A DNA stretch of 64,000 nucleotides from Beverwykella pulmonaria (lineage: Eukaryota; Ascomycota; Dothideomycetes; Pleosporales; Melanommataceae). Below the pieces are notes generated by a model that searched no databases, was not told the DNA's origin, and worked only from the letters and a program-made list of their open reading frames with translations. Positions 21,921 through 34,775 of this stretch are shown here, piece after piece. The stretch lies in NCBI GenBank assembly GCA_001599595.1, contig BCHH01000002.1, forward strand, positions 3,452,427 to 3,516,426, in the 5' to 3' direction. Within the stretch, counting starts at the first letter, position 1. Every line of letters starts with the position of its first letter. A program made the position numbers and the translations under genes.

Positions 21921-24695
21921 GTACCACCGCCTCTCCATCGTCTCTCTAATATGGTGCTTTCCGCCTCCCGCTGCGTCTAGGGGCCGAGGTTATATTGTTA
22001 GTGTGGTTCCATTTTGCGGTTGGCGAGATGGAAACGATGAAGCCTGCTGGTATTAATCTATGCCCGCTTAGTCTGCTTCGGGTCCTGCATCCAATTTTTC
22101 GCCTTCTGTACTTTCTGATGGATGTTTTAAAACCATAGTCAACTAAATCATAGCTGGTGTTCGCGCGAGCTATGTGCCGGAAGGTGCTAATCTTTCCTCC
22201 CACAATTCGATGTTCCAAGGCTCCGAAGATAGGAGTCGACCTAGTCCTCGAGGCGAAAGTAGACGTGCAACGTGTCCTATACCCAGCTTTCGTCTCGCTC
22301 GCTGGTCTCAGAATGTCTTGTGGAGGTGTGAATGGCGTATGGAATCGTCAATCAAAACGATGTTGACCATGGAGCCGATCATGCCTATCGTCAACGATTC
22401 TCGATGATCAAAGGCGGGGTGATCAGGTCTGGCTTTAGACTGTAAGCGGACAGGAGAGTATGAGCAAGGTGAACTGAGTTGGAAGAAGAGCGCATGGAAC
22501 GCAATGTGTGTAGTCAGTCTGATGAGGGCAGAAGGATAAACAGGGTGAAAAACAAATGGAGGAATTATAGGAGGGAGATAGGCAGAGCAACGTTGCACTG
22601 TGAAAGAAAAAAAAATCGTGAACAATACAAATGGTCACCTACCAACGAGGAGTGTATGCTTTTCAAAATGAGCAACAATTTGTGTAACGACAGGCGTGCC
22701 AGAGGGATAAAAAGGCAACTTAAATATGGACGAGGAGATGGATAAATACGCTCCTGAGATGGGGGGAGGCATATAAATATGTATAAATCGCTATTTATCA
22801 GCTGTCTTGCCTGTTTAAGGCTGCGTCCGTTGAAAGGCAGATTTGATCGCTCGCCAATCTGTCCCGGAATTGCTTATTGGCCTGCCCTAAGATCTTCGCG
22901 TAGATTTTGAGGTGGTTGAGTTGAACTCAACTTTTGAACTCAGGTCTGAGGCCAGCGGTACGAGCCGACCTCGGGAGTACCGTTGAACCCAGCCGGCAAG
23001 GGTTCTCAGCCCCACCCGTTTGCTCGACCTCAACGACATGCGCAAGTCATAATATTGGCGTTGCTTGACTGCGGCAGGCGTTTTGGTGTCTTGAATTTTC
23101 GTATTGAGGCTTCAGCCACATCGATATAGGGCTGAGGCGTTTTGAAGATGTTAACGTCCATCGGTAAATGCTCGGCACACTGCCATTATAAGAGAGCAGC
23201 TAATATGAAATGGAATAGAGCGCAAAGTACTGATCTAAATTCAATGAAGTAAAGCGCGTAGAGAGAATTGAGTAGAAAATAAATCGCCAGACTTGCACGA
23301 AATGTTGTGCGTGTGCTCGTTGCGTCCAGGTGTCTCATACATGGCGACACAGAATATAACATTCTCAAAGTTGCGAAGGAAGGAAAGGAATAGGATAGTA
23401 GGTTGAGAGAGCGCTTCTAGTTTAATTTGATAGCATCAAGAAGCACACCTGCGCCTGTAATTCACTACTTCTTGTCAGGAGGGACAAATTGCCGAGGGCA
23501 GACATGAGGCATCGGTCAGCGTCCCAAACTATTTTTGCGGTGGCGAAACCTCCTGGCCTCGATTGTGGCACCAAGGAGGGACCTGCGAGAAGAAGATTAT
23601 GCTAGAGTATCGGAGCAATCGCGACGACGACACACGTTTCCGGAACGTTGCCGTTGAATTAAGGAAGGGGTCAGGCCAACTGTTTTGGCTTAGATTAGAG
23701 ACATCACTAACTGCCTTCACGTGCTCCTGGCCTTCTAATTGTCACCTGGCGAATCAACCTCTCGCCCGCGTCAAACGCTCGACTTGACGCTTCTTGACCG
23801 CTCTTTCGCAACACGAATGATGCGACCAGCAGGGGGTTCACAGTCGCTGCACGCCATGACTCGGACCACCAAGGTCCCGCGGACATTAAGCAATTGGTGC
23901 TCGACGCAAGATACTAGCATTTGGTCGGCGTCAAACGTACGACCCATCTCGCCCTCTACAGAGCGATTGTAGACCAAGCGCAGATACGCTCCTCTTCGAA
24001 TTTCTACCAGAGCCTAAGAACGCTGCCGAAGCTTGACGGGGACTGAGCCTTCAAGTTCAAGTTTCAACAGCCAATTCAACCGGTGGAGCGACTGCTCGGG
24101 GCTTCTTCAAATCCCCTCTGCATCGGTAGTGTCTCTCGACAAGAATAGTCCTCGAACCGGAGAGGAGTTTCAAATTGCGCCGGAAAAATTCTTGTGGGGA
24201 ATTCATTATGGTGCGAACCTTGAACAGGTCGCTACGAGGCCTTCGCATCGGACTGTCTAACGGACCCTTCACGATTGCTATTATTGCTCTCCGCTCACCA
24301 TCTGATCTCACCAGGGCTTCACGAATTATTTACCTTCACGGGCTCAAGGGTTGTGGCTATAGTGGTTGCTAACACTTGCAGCTCACCTGGTTCTAGTTGC
24401 CGCCGGCACAAGCTGATAGAACTGTCCCCCGCATGAGGCTCTCTGATAGCGAGTCAGGTCCCTCAACGTGCAGTTAGGCTAAGAACACCCTGTGTTGGAG
24501 GATTTGCTGAGCACCTGGAGAGAAACTATCGTTTCTCGAATACGGACTCAACGCGCATTTGCGCTGCTGGAGTGCCCGCAACGGCGCCTGAATTGCAATT
24601 CACAATGCCAGGCGACGATTGCGAGGCCCTTTTATTACCCCGCAGACTCGAGCAGCGAAGACGCAGCGCATTTGGAATCGCGCTGTCAGGTACAG

Positions 24696-24745
24696 ACGGC
24701 CAGCAAACGGCCAGCAGACGGCCAGCAGGTGGCCAGCAGGTGGCT
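24696..24745 (+). repeat. 10-11 bp GC-rich tandem repeat, five copies
   Basis: Five near-identical units of the form GGCCAGCA with A/G/T-containing linkers (ACGGCCAGCA, then GTGGCCAGCA variants). It lies in a gene-free GC-rich stretch. Confidence 0.85.
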
Positions 24746-26736
24746 ACAAGGGTAGTAGCACTTGCGCAAAGAGGCCTGTCGTGCTGCAAACAGGCATCTG
24801 CTGACGGGGTCTGGAGTGGTGGTTGAGAAAGAACAGAGGCTTACTGGTGCAGGTGCATCGATCCCCCCGCTGAAGGGTTGCGCCCAAGTGGTATCTGTCG
24901 CCGATGCGTGTCTTACCCGACCCTCACGTGCACGTGCCAGGAGCAACACACGGAATCGTTCCTCGGTCGGCGGCGGAGGCGCGATTGGAGAGTCGAAAAG
25001 CAAATGGAAAGGCGGCGCATTGAGTGGCTGCGGCGACAACACATGAAATCACCATGAGCGCAATGAAGGCTGATGCAAGTGCTGGTGGTGGCCACCATGG
25101 CGAGGGTGTCGGGCATTGGCTGCGTGATCAACGATCATCATTCCGCACATATCGACGGCTCGCGCGAACAGGCGAACATCCAAATTTCAGGAGTGCACTA
25201 CAGCGGCAGCAACTTCTTCATAGCGTGCTGCGCCCTCGGGAAAGGCCCGCTGGTCTCAGGGCCGTGGGGGCATGTCGATGGTCATATCTTGTTCACATCG
25301 CGTTATCAAGTCAGCGTCCCAGCGGAGCGGATGCGCCAAGTGTGTGTTGCGGAGCAGGCGATGAGCAGGAGCAGGCCCGGACGAGGATGTTGGCAGACGG
25401 GCATCCCAAACCATGCACCGGCGGTGGTAAGAGGGTGGTGAGTGGTGTCGTGAAGGGCCTCGGACATCCATCTCCCGAGCACTCTCTGCGTCCCCATCGA
25501 GCTCTAGGAGCGCCATCGCGGCCTATCCTGTCCTCCACGTACAGCGCCATCACCACGCGCAACATCCGTCGCCGGGCAGCAGGTACTCGCGGGACCTGGC
25601 CAGCGGCTGTGCGCTGTGTGGCAAATTGCTAGGACTTGCGCTGGCCGACTTGGATGCGCTGCCGCTCTCCACCCAGACGACGCGGTTGAGGGTGCTGAAC
25701 GCGACGGTGTTGGTTTGCGGGGTCCTGTCGTTTGAGCGGCGGATTTGTCCTTACGTACTCATCTCCTCTCGGGGGCCCCTGCTTGGCAGAGGAGTGGCTT
25801 CACTTTGTTCCGTGGGAACCGCTGTGTTTGGCCGCAGCGCCAGCGAAGCCAGCTAGAAGACTGCTATTTCCACACAGCGTTCGATGCAGCCGTTAGAGGC
25901 TTCCCTTGCAGGCGCCCGTCGCGACAACTCTATCTCACATATCGGTCGGCTCCGCTGGCCTTCTCAGGATGCCATTCGCCGTGGCGTTGCTTGATGGTGT
26001 GCCGGCTTCTCAGCTATCGGGCGCGCGGGCAGGAGTGGCTTCTCTGTGAAGCTTGCAAGCCATCGCCCATGACCCTGCTCGGCAGCGGACTCGAGACGCC
26101 CGCTAGGATTGGCCGAGAACGTTGTGTGCCCCGAAGCCACGGCGTTGATCTGCAACAAGTGCAAAGCTCTGATTCGCCCTCTGGCAGCCTCATCCGTCTC
26201 TGAGCCTTTACGCTATCCCTGATGCGTTATTCCTACCGTCTACTACCAAGGGTATCAGAAGCGAGCGACAGCCTAGACGATGTAACACTCTCGTGCCTTG
26301 CAATTCGCTGCCAGGTGTGGGGTGCGCGGTAGGGGCGTCCTGCAGGCTGCATTTCCCAAGGCGACTTGTTGCCACAGCCCGAAGCTTCGAACATGCGGGC
26401 ACTGACCTTACGTCCAGGACCCCATCCCAGGCTCTCAGCGCATCTCCAAGATGACCGCGCTCCTCATGTCCTAGCGTGCATCAAGCCGCGGTATTTTGGA
26501 TGCAACCCCTTGGCAGCATCACTTCCCTGTTCCCCCAGCCCTGATCTTATCGAAACTAGGACCAAGCTTCCTACAGCTAAATAATACGCACCGAGACGCG
26601 CTTTTCCATTCTCCATCGAGCTTTGCCCCTCGTACCTTTGTTTATTCTTTTTACACATATTATACACTGTCCAACCATTTGCCGATGCCACTTTGTGCAC
26701 ATCTGCAATAACCCTTCAACCACTATACTACTCGCC

Positions 26737-29343
26737 ATGGCCATGTCATCACCTACTACCCAGGCCGTCGAGGCCCAGAAGACCGAGGACACCACCAACA
26801 ATGCTGCCGTGGCCCCACGAAAGCGGAGAAGAAGAGCACCTGCCACGGGCGCAAGTGAAGATTGCTTTGCTTGCAGGAAACGTAACGTCAAGTGCGATCG
26901 GCGGCGACCCTATTGCGGGCCATGCATTGAGATGGGCAAGGAATGCTCTGGATACCGAACAACTTTGACCTGGGGCGTGGGAGTTGCCAGCCGTGGGAAA
27001 CTTCGAGGACTGTCTTTGCCCATACCCAAGTCACCTACCAATCCGTCCAATACTCAAACTACCACTACGCGGGAAACCAAGGCGCAAGCTTCCAAAGTGG
27101 CTGCGGCTGCCGCCAACACAACTGCCGCCGCTGCGCGCCAGGGCCCCACCGAACTTCAAACTCGAAATAGCGTAGACTTTAGTGTACATTCTCCCACGAG
27201 CCCAACCAGCCCCAACATGTACTCGGCCCCGCAAGAATATCAATACCTCAGCGCTACGAGCCCAATTCCAATTCCTTCACCCACCACCCCCATGGGTTTT
27301 CATATGCCTGGTTATGGGGAGCACGTGGATCCATTTCACCCGCATTCATCCAAATTAAGGCGACCTCACTATCACAGGGGTCCTCTTCAGCGACTCCAGA
27401 CCTCTCTCACAGTACCATATGACGATAACGGGCTCTCCGCATCCTCTGCTTCACTCGGCACGTACAGCGACAGCGACTTCCCTTCTCCAGGAGAATATCC
27501 TGGCACGCCTGACGATTTTCCTTTTTCGGATTCTTCTGTTCCTCAATATCATTCTCTCGTCTTTCATGATCAAACACCCATGAGTTCGATGGAGAGCTTT
27601 CACTACCATGAAGCTCCTCGTCGCTCATTACCCATAGCCGATGATATCAGCTCGAGCATAAGCTCCGACCAGAGCGTACAAGACTTTGCGGAACTTCATT
27701 CGAGTCACCAGAGTATGGGTCCGCCAACCTTTCCAGATATTTTCATTGAGGGGGAAATGAGTTCAAGTGTCAATGGGTTATCTCATCCAGGATTTTCCTA
27801 TCTCCCGGAGGGTATGTCTTCCCATGGTTCTGGCCCCTTGACTTCAAACGAATCCGCGCTCACTACTTCCATTCCTCAGAGTCCTTTCCCCGTTACGCAC
27901 CTTTCCCCGCGGATGCAATACCTGCTGGATTATTACGACAAATTTATATGCCCGGTAATCGTGGCTTTTGATGGGCCGTCAAATCCCTATCGGATGCATG
28001 TAATGCATCTAGCTCTGAGGAGTGAAGGATTGCAAAACGCCATTGCAGCCCTTGCAACCAACAACATGCGCATGCGTGGTAATACCGAAGGTCGACGGCC
28101 CAGCTCACAAGATCTCCGACTCCTACCCGATCATGCATTCTCACAGATGACCACAAAGGAGCTGCGAGAGATGCACGGCGAGCCCTCTAACGAAGAGAAA
28201 CATTACAAGGCTAATTCTATTGCTTTACTCAACATGAAGCTTGCGGATCCACACGGCGCGCAAGACGATTCGGTTCTTGCTACGCTTCTCATTCTATGCC
28301 TTTTCCACGTATGCGACTCAGGGTTTACGAAGTTCAAGACTCAGCTGGCAGGGGTGCAAAAGCTCCTCGGCCTACGCGATAGGAGTGTGCAATCGGATTT
28401 CGTTGGATGGATCGAATTGTTTTTCACTTGGTTCGATGTAATGACGAGTACGGTTAATGATCGTGAAACGGAGGTCCAGGGAGATTCCCTAGATATGATG
28501 AATCTTACAGCTAACTTGGGCGCTTTGGAACATCTCGCGGGCTGTGAGGGACGTTTGTTCAAGCTCATTGCTAGGCTCGGTAGATTAAATCTTCTGAGCC
28601 AGAATCGTCCCGTTCGGGAAAGCAATAGAACCCCTCGCGCTTCCCCACGATCGCAGCAACAAAAAGACTTTTATTCATTTAATTTCGACAATATTGACGG
28701 CAACGGGTGGCGACCTTCTGTGCATGTGCATGAACCCACGAGCCCCATGACTGGGACTGTCGACGACTCGCGCTCCGCATTCTGGTTGGAATGGCAAGAC
28801 ATTCGCAATCGATTGGAAGAGTGGGAATTCGATATTTCCGAACAGATACCTACCAATTCCTACGGCGCGGCTCCGTCTTTGCTTGCGCTGTCACCAGCAC
28901 AGACGGCACTGCTTCATATCAGCGAGAGCTTTCGATACGCTGCTCTTCTTTACACTGAGCGATTGGCGAATCCTACACCTCACTCCCGGGCGCCTAATTT
29001 CCAAAATCTGGTTGCACAGGGTCTCTTCCACATTTCAGAAGTTGGCATCACGAGCTGTGTCAACAAATTCCTACTCTGGCCCTTGTTCATCATAGGGACG
29101 GAGTGCGTGGAAGCGGAGCACCGCGCTGTCGTACGGCAGAGATGTATCGAGATACAGCGTGAGAGCGGATTCTTCAACAACCTTAGTGGCCTGGAAGTCT
29201 TGGAGAAGGTATGGCAGGAAGACGATGAGCAGGGGAATATGGATGCACAGCCCCACCGGCAAGGGTTCTTCGGTGCACAGCAGCAGGCGTTTAGGTGGAG
29301 AAAAGCTATGGACCGCGCGGATGGGGAGTACATTATGATTTGA
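26737..29343 (+). CDS. Zn2Cys6 transcription factor with fungal-specific regulatory domain (868 aa)
   Basis: One exon from the ATG at 26737 to the stop at 29343. The frame is open upstream but holds no earlier ATG. Residues 43-70 contain a perfect Zn(II)2Cys6 binuclear cluster (C43-x2-C46-x6-C53-x6-C60-x2-C63-x6-C70), preceded by a basic RKRRRR stretch likely to serve as a nuclear signal. Residues about 90-370 are Ser/Pro/Thr-rich with low complexity. From about 390 the protein becomes helical, resembling the fungal-specific transcription factor domain of the DUF3468 type (LATLLILCLFHVCDSG, TQLAGVQKLL, GWIELFFTWFDVM). This is a nuclear DNA-binding regulator. Its target genes are unknown and no metabolic cluster adjoins it; the only neighbours are the far transporter pseudogenes and UVE1. 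Confidence 0.93.
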   Translation: MAMSSPTTQAVEAQKTEDTTNNAAVAPRKRRRRAPATGASEDCFACRKRNVKCDRRRPYCGPCIEMGKECSGYRTTLTWGVGVASRGKLRGLSLPIPKSPTNPSNTQTTTTRETKAQASKVAAAAANTTAAAARQGPTELQTRNSVDFSVHSPTSPTSPNMYSAPQEYQYLSATSPIPIPSPTTPMGFHMPGYGEHVDPFHPHSSKLRRPHYHRGPLQRLQTSLTVPYDDNGLSASSASLGTYSDSDFPSPGEYPGTPDDFPFSDSSVPQYHSLVFHDQTPMSSMESFHYHEAPRRSLPIADDISSSISSDQSVQDFAELHSSHQSMGPPTFPDIFIEGEMSSSVNGLSHPGFSYLPEGMSSHGSGPLTSNESALTTSIPQSPFPVTHLSPRMQYLLDYYDKFICPVIVAFDGPSNPYRMHVMHLALRSEGLQNAIAALATNNMRMRGNTEGRRPSSQDLRLLPDHAFSQMTTKELREMHGEPSNEEKHYKANSIALLNMKLADPHGAQDDSVLATLLILCLFHVCDSGFTKFKTQLAGVQKLLGLRDRSVQSDFVGWIELFFTWFDVMTSTVNDRETEVQGDSLDMMNLTANLGALEHLAGCEGRLFKLIARLGRLNLLSQNRPVRESNRTPRASPRSQQQKDFYSFNFDNIDGNGWRPSVHVHEPTSPMTGTVDDSRSAFWLEWQDIRNRLEEWEFDISEQIPTNSYGAAPSLLALSPAQTALLHISESFRYAALLYTERLANPTPHSRAPNFQNLVAQGLFHISEVGITSCVNKFLLWPLFIIGTECVEAEHRAVVRQRCIEIQRESGFFNNLSGLEVLEKVWQEDDEQGNMDAQPHRQGFFGAQQQAFRWRKAMDRADGEYIMI

Positions 29344-32130
29344 AGGGCCTTGCGGCATCTGGCACATGGAGTCACGTTTTCCCGAGCCACCGATTGGTCG
29401 GCTTCAGGTCGTCTGTTGCATGTCTGGGTTCGCATTGGCCGGGAATTGAGTATAGGCTCTTCCCAACGGGTATGTGAGTTTGGTGTTTGGGAACCCGGAG
29501 CATGGATCACGAAAAGGAACGTCTTGTTGGGTACGGCCGCTTCTGAACATTTTGCATAATTGTTTGATTATTTCCCTTTGTTATAGGCATCGGTACCGGT
29601 TAGGTACATACTGCATGCTGGCACGTCTGAGGAGAATTTACAGGCCAGTCAAGTAACATTAGTCCACAATCAATAGGATCAGCTCTGCCTTGCAAAGCCC
29701 TACTGTATCTGCCAACAGACCGTTTACAACTTCCTAACGATCCTTCCCACGGATCCTTGTGATTCTCTTCGGACGTGAAAATATGCAGGACATTGCTCGG
29801 AGACTTAATTCATGTACGGCCCAATAAGGTACTTTGACGACGAATGCATGCAGCATGCAACGAGAAGAACATGCGCTCATGCTCTCATGATCTCAACATC
29901 TCCAATCTCTAATATTACGTAGCAAATCCTGTCTGTGACCTTTGGGCCTTGAGCAGGATCCCGTATGCTGACCAGCTGCTTTGCGATCATATCAGCTGTC
30001 TTACCGACCGTCATGTGGACAAGGGGTAAATGAATTCGCTGGAGGATGACGGGCACGTCGTTCTCACGAGCTCGGGTTGTGTGGCTGCACAAAGGCATCA
30101 TTCTCACAACGCTGCCAATTTCAGCGGTCGCCAGTGGACAGCCCCGCGCATTCGAGTCTTTCGCAATATCCACATCTGTAGATGCACACAGCGGTGAGCC
30201 CTAGGCAAATGAATGCCACGTTCACATGGCACTTTCTGCCTGACGCGCGAAGGCAAAATTCAATGCGACCTCATTAGCGACCACCAACCATCACCACCAC
30301 CACCACCAGCCAACCGCCACGGCAGCAAGTGCCATTGCCAACCGTCCATCTCACTCGGTACGGGTGGACGCCTGCTGATCCCCCCCCGGGGCACCTGAGC
30401 TCGTTCAAGGAACAAGCTTCAAGGTCATAGTTTCACTACCTCAGGCCCTTGCCTGGTTGGCTTGAGTGCGGCGGCCACTCGCGCTGCGTTTTAAGGTTCT
30501 CACCTGGGCACGCGGGGTCTATGGCCGTTTTCGGGGACGCCGGTTGAGGCTCGTATCGGGGGACTGGCCCCGGTCCGACAGTGTGAACGGACACATAAAG
30601 AGTCGGGCTTATAGGTGTAGCGTAGACATGTAGGCGGAGATGAGTATGATTATGGTTTGCTTCTTTGACGCGCTGGGTGGAAGCAGGACCACATGTTGTT
30701 TCAATTCGACTTTCTGGGGTTAGGGTTCGTGAACGACTATTGATAACGGCATCGGGAGGGATCAGCGTGGATCGATACATGGAAGATGCTGCGAGCGAGG
30801 GGTAACTTGGCTCAGCCGTTCTGCGGGTGACATGCCTTTGGCACTTCTCGTGCCTGGTTCTTGCGACACGCAAAGAACGCCTGATGCTCAATGCGGGGGA
30901 CGGGCAAGGCAGTTTTTTCTACGCTGCATATGCGCGTGTATGCTGCTACTCTACGAGATAGGCAAATAAAACGGTTTGATGTTGGAGGTGGAGTTGCGTT
31001 ACCCCACGCACACTGACCACAGACCGTCTGACACGGGCATGAGCGAGCAGCAGACACCAGCGAAATGCGCCGACGAATATCTCGCCGGTAGTGTCGTTTG
31101 GAGTTGTCGCTCTCTCCCTACTTTTTGCTCGCATTGATGGGCGCAAATTCCAATCTCCGTGTGTGCAGTTAACCTCGGAGAGTGCTCACTGGTTGGCCGC
31201 GGAGTACGCTATTCCCAAAGCGCCGGACGAATCACGGGACACCAGCACGGCGGGACCAATCGCCAGCCTGGACGATCATTCTGTCTCGAACTCTAGGGGA
31301 GATGGGTCAGGGCTCATGAATGGCTATTGGTGCTGAAGGCTCAGATCTGTGCCCCTGTTATAGGCCCTATTGTCGACTGCGTGCTAGTCTCCGGGCCTGC
31401 AGCTGCAGTTGCATGATTATGTAGGTACGGAGTCCCGTACCTACATGGAGATTTACAAGGGACTTGGAGGTTCTTGGAGAAATGTTAGGGTTATCGATAC
31501 GCCCTTTAGGCCGGCCCTGGTAGGATGCGGGTCCCAGCGAAAGGGGGCGGCTGTATGGCCTGGCGGGTTGGCAGGCTAGAGCTGAAGAAACTCCTCGACA
31601 TAACAAGACTCTGCGAGACATGCTGTGCCGTGCGAGTAAGGTACGAAAGCGCCTGCCATGTCGTTGCTCGTACGTAAACAGGACCTCGGCAACTGGATAG
31701 TGGTGATTACGGGAGGATTGTCGAAGCGTCATCTGAGAGATGGCTGATGGATGAGCCGTCCCGCAGCGGATGGCGACACATTCTCGCCGAAGTGGCTTGA
31801 GGGGCGTTTTGACGTCGAAGTCAAAATTTGCTTGTCGCCGACTTGTCGGCTGGACCGCATGGGATTTCCAAACTGGGTAACAGATGTGAATAGCACAATT
31901 GCCTTGGTTCTCAAGTTGCAAACTGCTTGCTTTCCAGGGAATGACGCAGCGTTGAGCGATCCGATCTGGCCAGGGGGGCAAAAGCTCGCTAAGATGGGCG
32001 ATCCGCTCCCGTCCGATTCGCGCCGCCTCAGATTTCAGTCGAGAATCGCCTACAACCGCGGGAATCACAGTTGAAGCGTCTATCATCGACGACAACACGC
32101 AACGCGTTAGTCATCCCCTCAATTGCCATC
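29344..32130. other. Intergenic, no firm gene
   Basis: A 98-codon minus-strand frame at 29877-30173 reads somewhat protein-like but starts at GTG and has no family. Frames at 30436-30891 and 31367-32098 (minus) lie in GC-rich sequence and have no recognisable domain; the second overlaps the UVE1 promoter. I regard all three as unproven. Confidence 0.4.
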
Positions 32131-32313
32131 ATGGCGTCCCAGCAACACCTGCAACGCTCTCCTCGTCGCTCCTCGCCTCGACTAGAGACCACCGGCGACG
32201 CAACCCGCGCCTCGGGCATTGATGATACCACGCTTTGTCCACCCCCTCAGCCCCCGAGTCGCACTCCGAGCACCAGAGCGGGTCTCAGTCGCCCATCTTT
32301 CTGCCATGGCTAA
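32131..32313 (+). promoter_or_regulatory. Upstream ORF overlapping both UVE1 start codons
   Basis: The first ATG upstream of UVE1 (32131) opens a 60-codon frame that ends at 32313, past the candidate UVE1 starts at 32222 and 32306 and in another frame. If present in the mRNA it would limit initiation at UVE1. Transcription start inside this stretch would remove it. Confidence 0.4.
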
Positions 32314-34775
32314 GCGCAAACGGTCATCAGGAGTAGCCGCGGTACCCTCTCTCGCCGACGGCCTCGCTCGAGATCTCCCCCGGCACGCCCGCTCGACTAC
32401 AGTACCTCGTTCAGGAGATGTTGCAAGGCAGACGTCCAAGCCACCGCACTGTCAACCGTCTCGCGGGGGGCATACCGCTGCCGCCAATCCTAATGTCCAT
32501 CCTGAAATCCTCGACGGGATCACCGCTCTACGGGCGTCGCCTGATGGTGGCGGCGATGTGGGCCTACCTAGTCTGAAACCCCGTGCGAACAAGTCTATCC
32601 GTATGGGACGACGCACCACGGACGCAGGTGCAGACGCAGGTGCCCCCAAAGCCACACTATCAGAGACATATGCAACCACGGAGGTTATTGCTGCTCCTTC
32701 AGCGGGTGGAGTCGAGCATGGCTATGATGGGCGAAACGGCGGGACCACACTTGGGGGCGGTGCTACACACAATACGAAGAACGTGCGTGGTCCACCCTCT
32801 GAGACTGCAGCGGCTGATCTACAGGCTGGCAAGAACAAGAGAAAGAAGGGTCCTCCTCGGCATGTGACAGTGGACTGTGCGGAGGACCATAATTATGCTT
32901 TGAATGGCACTGAGGCGGATGTCACCGGGGAACCACATCGAGGGGACGCTGCGGTGGAAGCAGACGTGGGGGTGTTGATCGGCCCTGAACACGAAGAGGC
33001 TCCGAAGGCGGAAGATGAGGACGAGGAAGTGGTCAAGGAAGCACTATCGAGAACACCACCAGTCAACTCGGACATCCTTCCTGTGCCCTGGAAAGGGCGA
33101 TTAGGCTATGTATGTATTACCCACCCGCTCGGTTCTAGCTGCAGAGAAACTGGCCACTAACGAATGATTGTCTTGCCAGGCTTGCCTGAATACCTACTTG
33201 CGCAACGCAAACCCTCCCGTTTTCAGCTCCCGTACATGTCGAATCGCGAGTATTCTTGAGCATCGACACCCTCTCAAAGACCCCTCTCAACCAGAGCATC
33301 CCACAAAGAACCGGCCGGATAAGGGTAAACCTGCCGATGTTGCGAGAGGGCAAAAATATGTCGAAGAATTGGGACTTGCTAACGCCCGGGACATTGTCAA
33401 AATGTTGCGCTGGAACGACAAATATGGGATCAAGTTCATGAGACTGAGCAGTGAAATGTTCCCTTTTGCTAGCCATGAAGAGTACGGATACAAACTTGAG
33501 CCATTTGCTGGGGAGACTTTGCGAGAGGTTGGAAAAGTCGTGGCTGAGCTGGGCCACCGTGTGACTACACATCCTGGCCAGTTCACTCAACTTGGTTCCC
33601 CTCGGAAAGAAGTCATAACTGCTGCTATTCGTGATCTCGACTTTCATAGCGAACTTCTCTCTCTGTTGAAACTTCCGCCCCAGCAAGATCGTGACGCAGT
33701 CATGATATTGCATCTTGGAGGTGCATTTGGTGACAAGCCTGCCACTCTTGACCGATTTCGCGAGAACTACGCCAAGCTATCACAACCAGTCAAAAATCGA
33801 CTGGTCCTTGAAAATGACGATGTAATTTGGTCTGTCCATGACCTACTACCACTATGTCAGGAGCTCAACATCCCCTTTGTGCTCGACTTCCATCACCATA
33901 ACATCATTTTTGACTCGGACAAGGTTCGGGAGGGCACAAAGGACATTGTAGAGCTCTTCCCGGCTATCATTGAGACCTGGGAGAGGAAAGGCATCACGCC
34001 TAAGATGCACTATTCCGAACCATGCCCGAACGCTGTCACGAACAGGGATCGCAGGAAGCATTCCCCTCGAGTAATGACTCTGCCTCCGTGTCCAGATACT
34101 ATGGATCTCATGATCGAGGCCAAGGACAAAGAGCAAGCAGTCTTCGAATTGATGCGGACTTTCAAACTTCCTGGTTTTGACCGCTTCAACGATATCATTC
34201 CTCATGTTCGACAAGACGAGAACAGACCTGTGAAGCCGAAGCCCAAGATAGCCGCTCCGAAAGGGAAGAAGAAGAAAACAGAACACCTAGATGACATAGA
34301 CATGAAAGCCGAAGAAGCGGAGGATGAGAAGATCCCAGAACTTGTGCCCGAGGAGGAAGTGGGCATGGGTGGACCACAGCGTCGAGTATACTGGCCGCCT
34401 GGAATGGAAGACTGGCTTCGGCCCCCGAAACGCATCGTCAAGAAGAAAGACGAAAGCGCTGCCACGCCGGCTAAAAAGAAGAAGAAGACTATTACCGCCA
34501 ACGCAGGTATCGATTCTGAATTGAATGTGGTTGTTGAGACCAAGGCCCTAGCGAAAAAGACTGGTCCCAAAAAGGCAGCTAGCTCAACGAAGAAAAAAGC
34601 CCCGAAGGCTGCTCTAACACCCACGCCTTCGGAAGACGAGGAGAATAGCCTGCTTAGCAATCTGGGGGATGAGGACGTGGAGGACGTTGCTCCGGTGCCG
34701 ACTGCAAGGGCGAAAACGAGGCCGAGTCGTGCGAGACGTGTGAGCTACAAGGAAGGCGCAGATGAGATGGAGTAG
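32222..34775 (+). CDS. UVE1: UV-damage endonuclease UVDE/Uve1 (827 aa long form, 799 aa short form; 2 exons)
   Basis: Exons are 32222-33109 and 33180-34775, joined so that the hallmark RLGYACLNT spans the intron. UVDE motifs follow in order: FMRLSSEMFPFASH, HPGQFTQLGSP, MILHLGGAFGDK, LVLENDD, PFVLDFHHHN and PKMHYSEP. These supply the His, Glu and Asp metal ligands of a TIM-barrel endonuclease that nicks 5' of UV photoproducts in an alternative excision repair pathway. The N-terminal 290 residues and the Lys/Glu-rich C-terminal 180 residues are low-complexity. The long form begins with an Arg-rich, acid-poor stretch (MIPRFVHPLSPRVALR) like a mitochondrial presequence. The second ATG (32306) begins MAKRKRSS, like a nuclear signal. 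Dual targeting is therefore plausible, as reported for basidiomycete UVE1. An overlapping upstream ORF may influence the choice. Confidence 0.95.

Larger units (their letters stand above)
20731..26736. other. Long stretch with no supported gene
   Basis: About 6 kb with many short frames on both strands and no family resemblance. The 202-codon frame at 25024-25632 is GC-rich and Arg/Gly/Ala-biased, as expected of chance frames in such sequence. Base composition shifts from mixed (21-23 kb) to clearly GC-richer (23.5-26.5 kb). The right part is the upstream region of the Zn2Cys6 gene. Two tandem repeats are listed separately. Confidence 0.45.

Noticed and set aside
25024..25632. 202-codon GC-rich frame as a gene
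   Set aside because: Arg/Gly/Ala-biased, overlaps other long frames on both strands and resembles no family.
31367..32098. 243-codon minus-strand frame as a gene
   Set aside because: No domain, overlaps the UVE1 promoter, and long chance frames are common in this GC-rich stretch.
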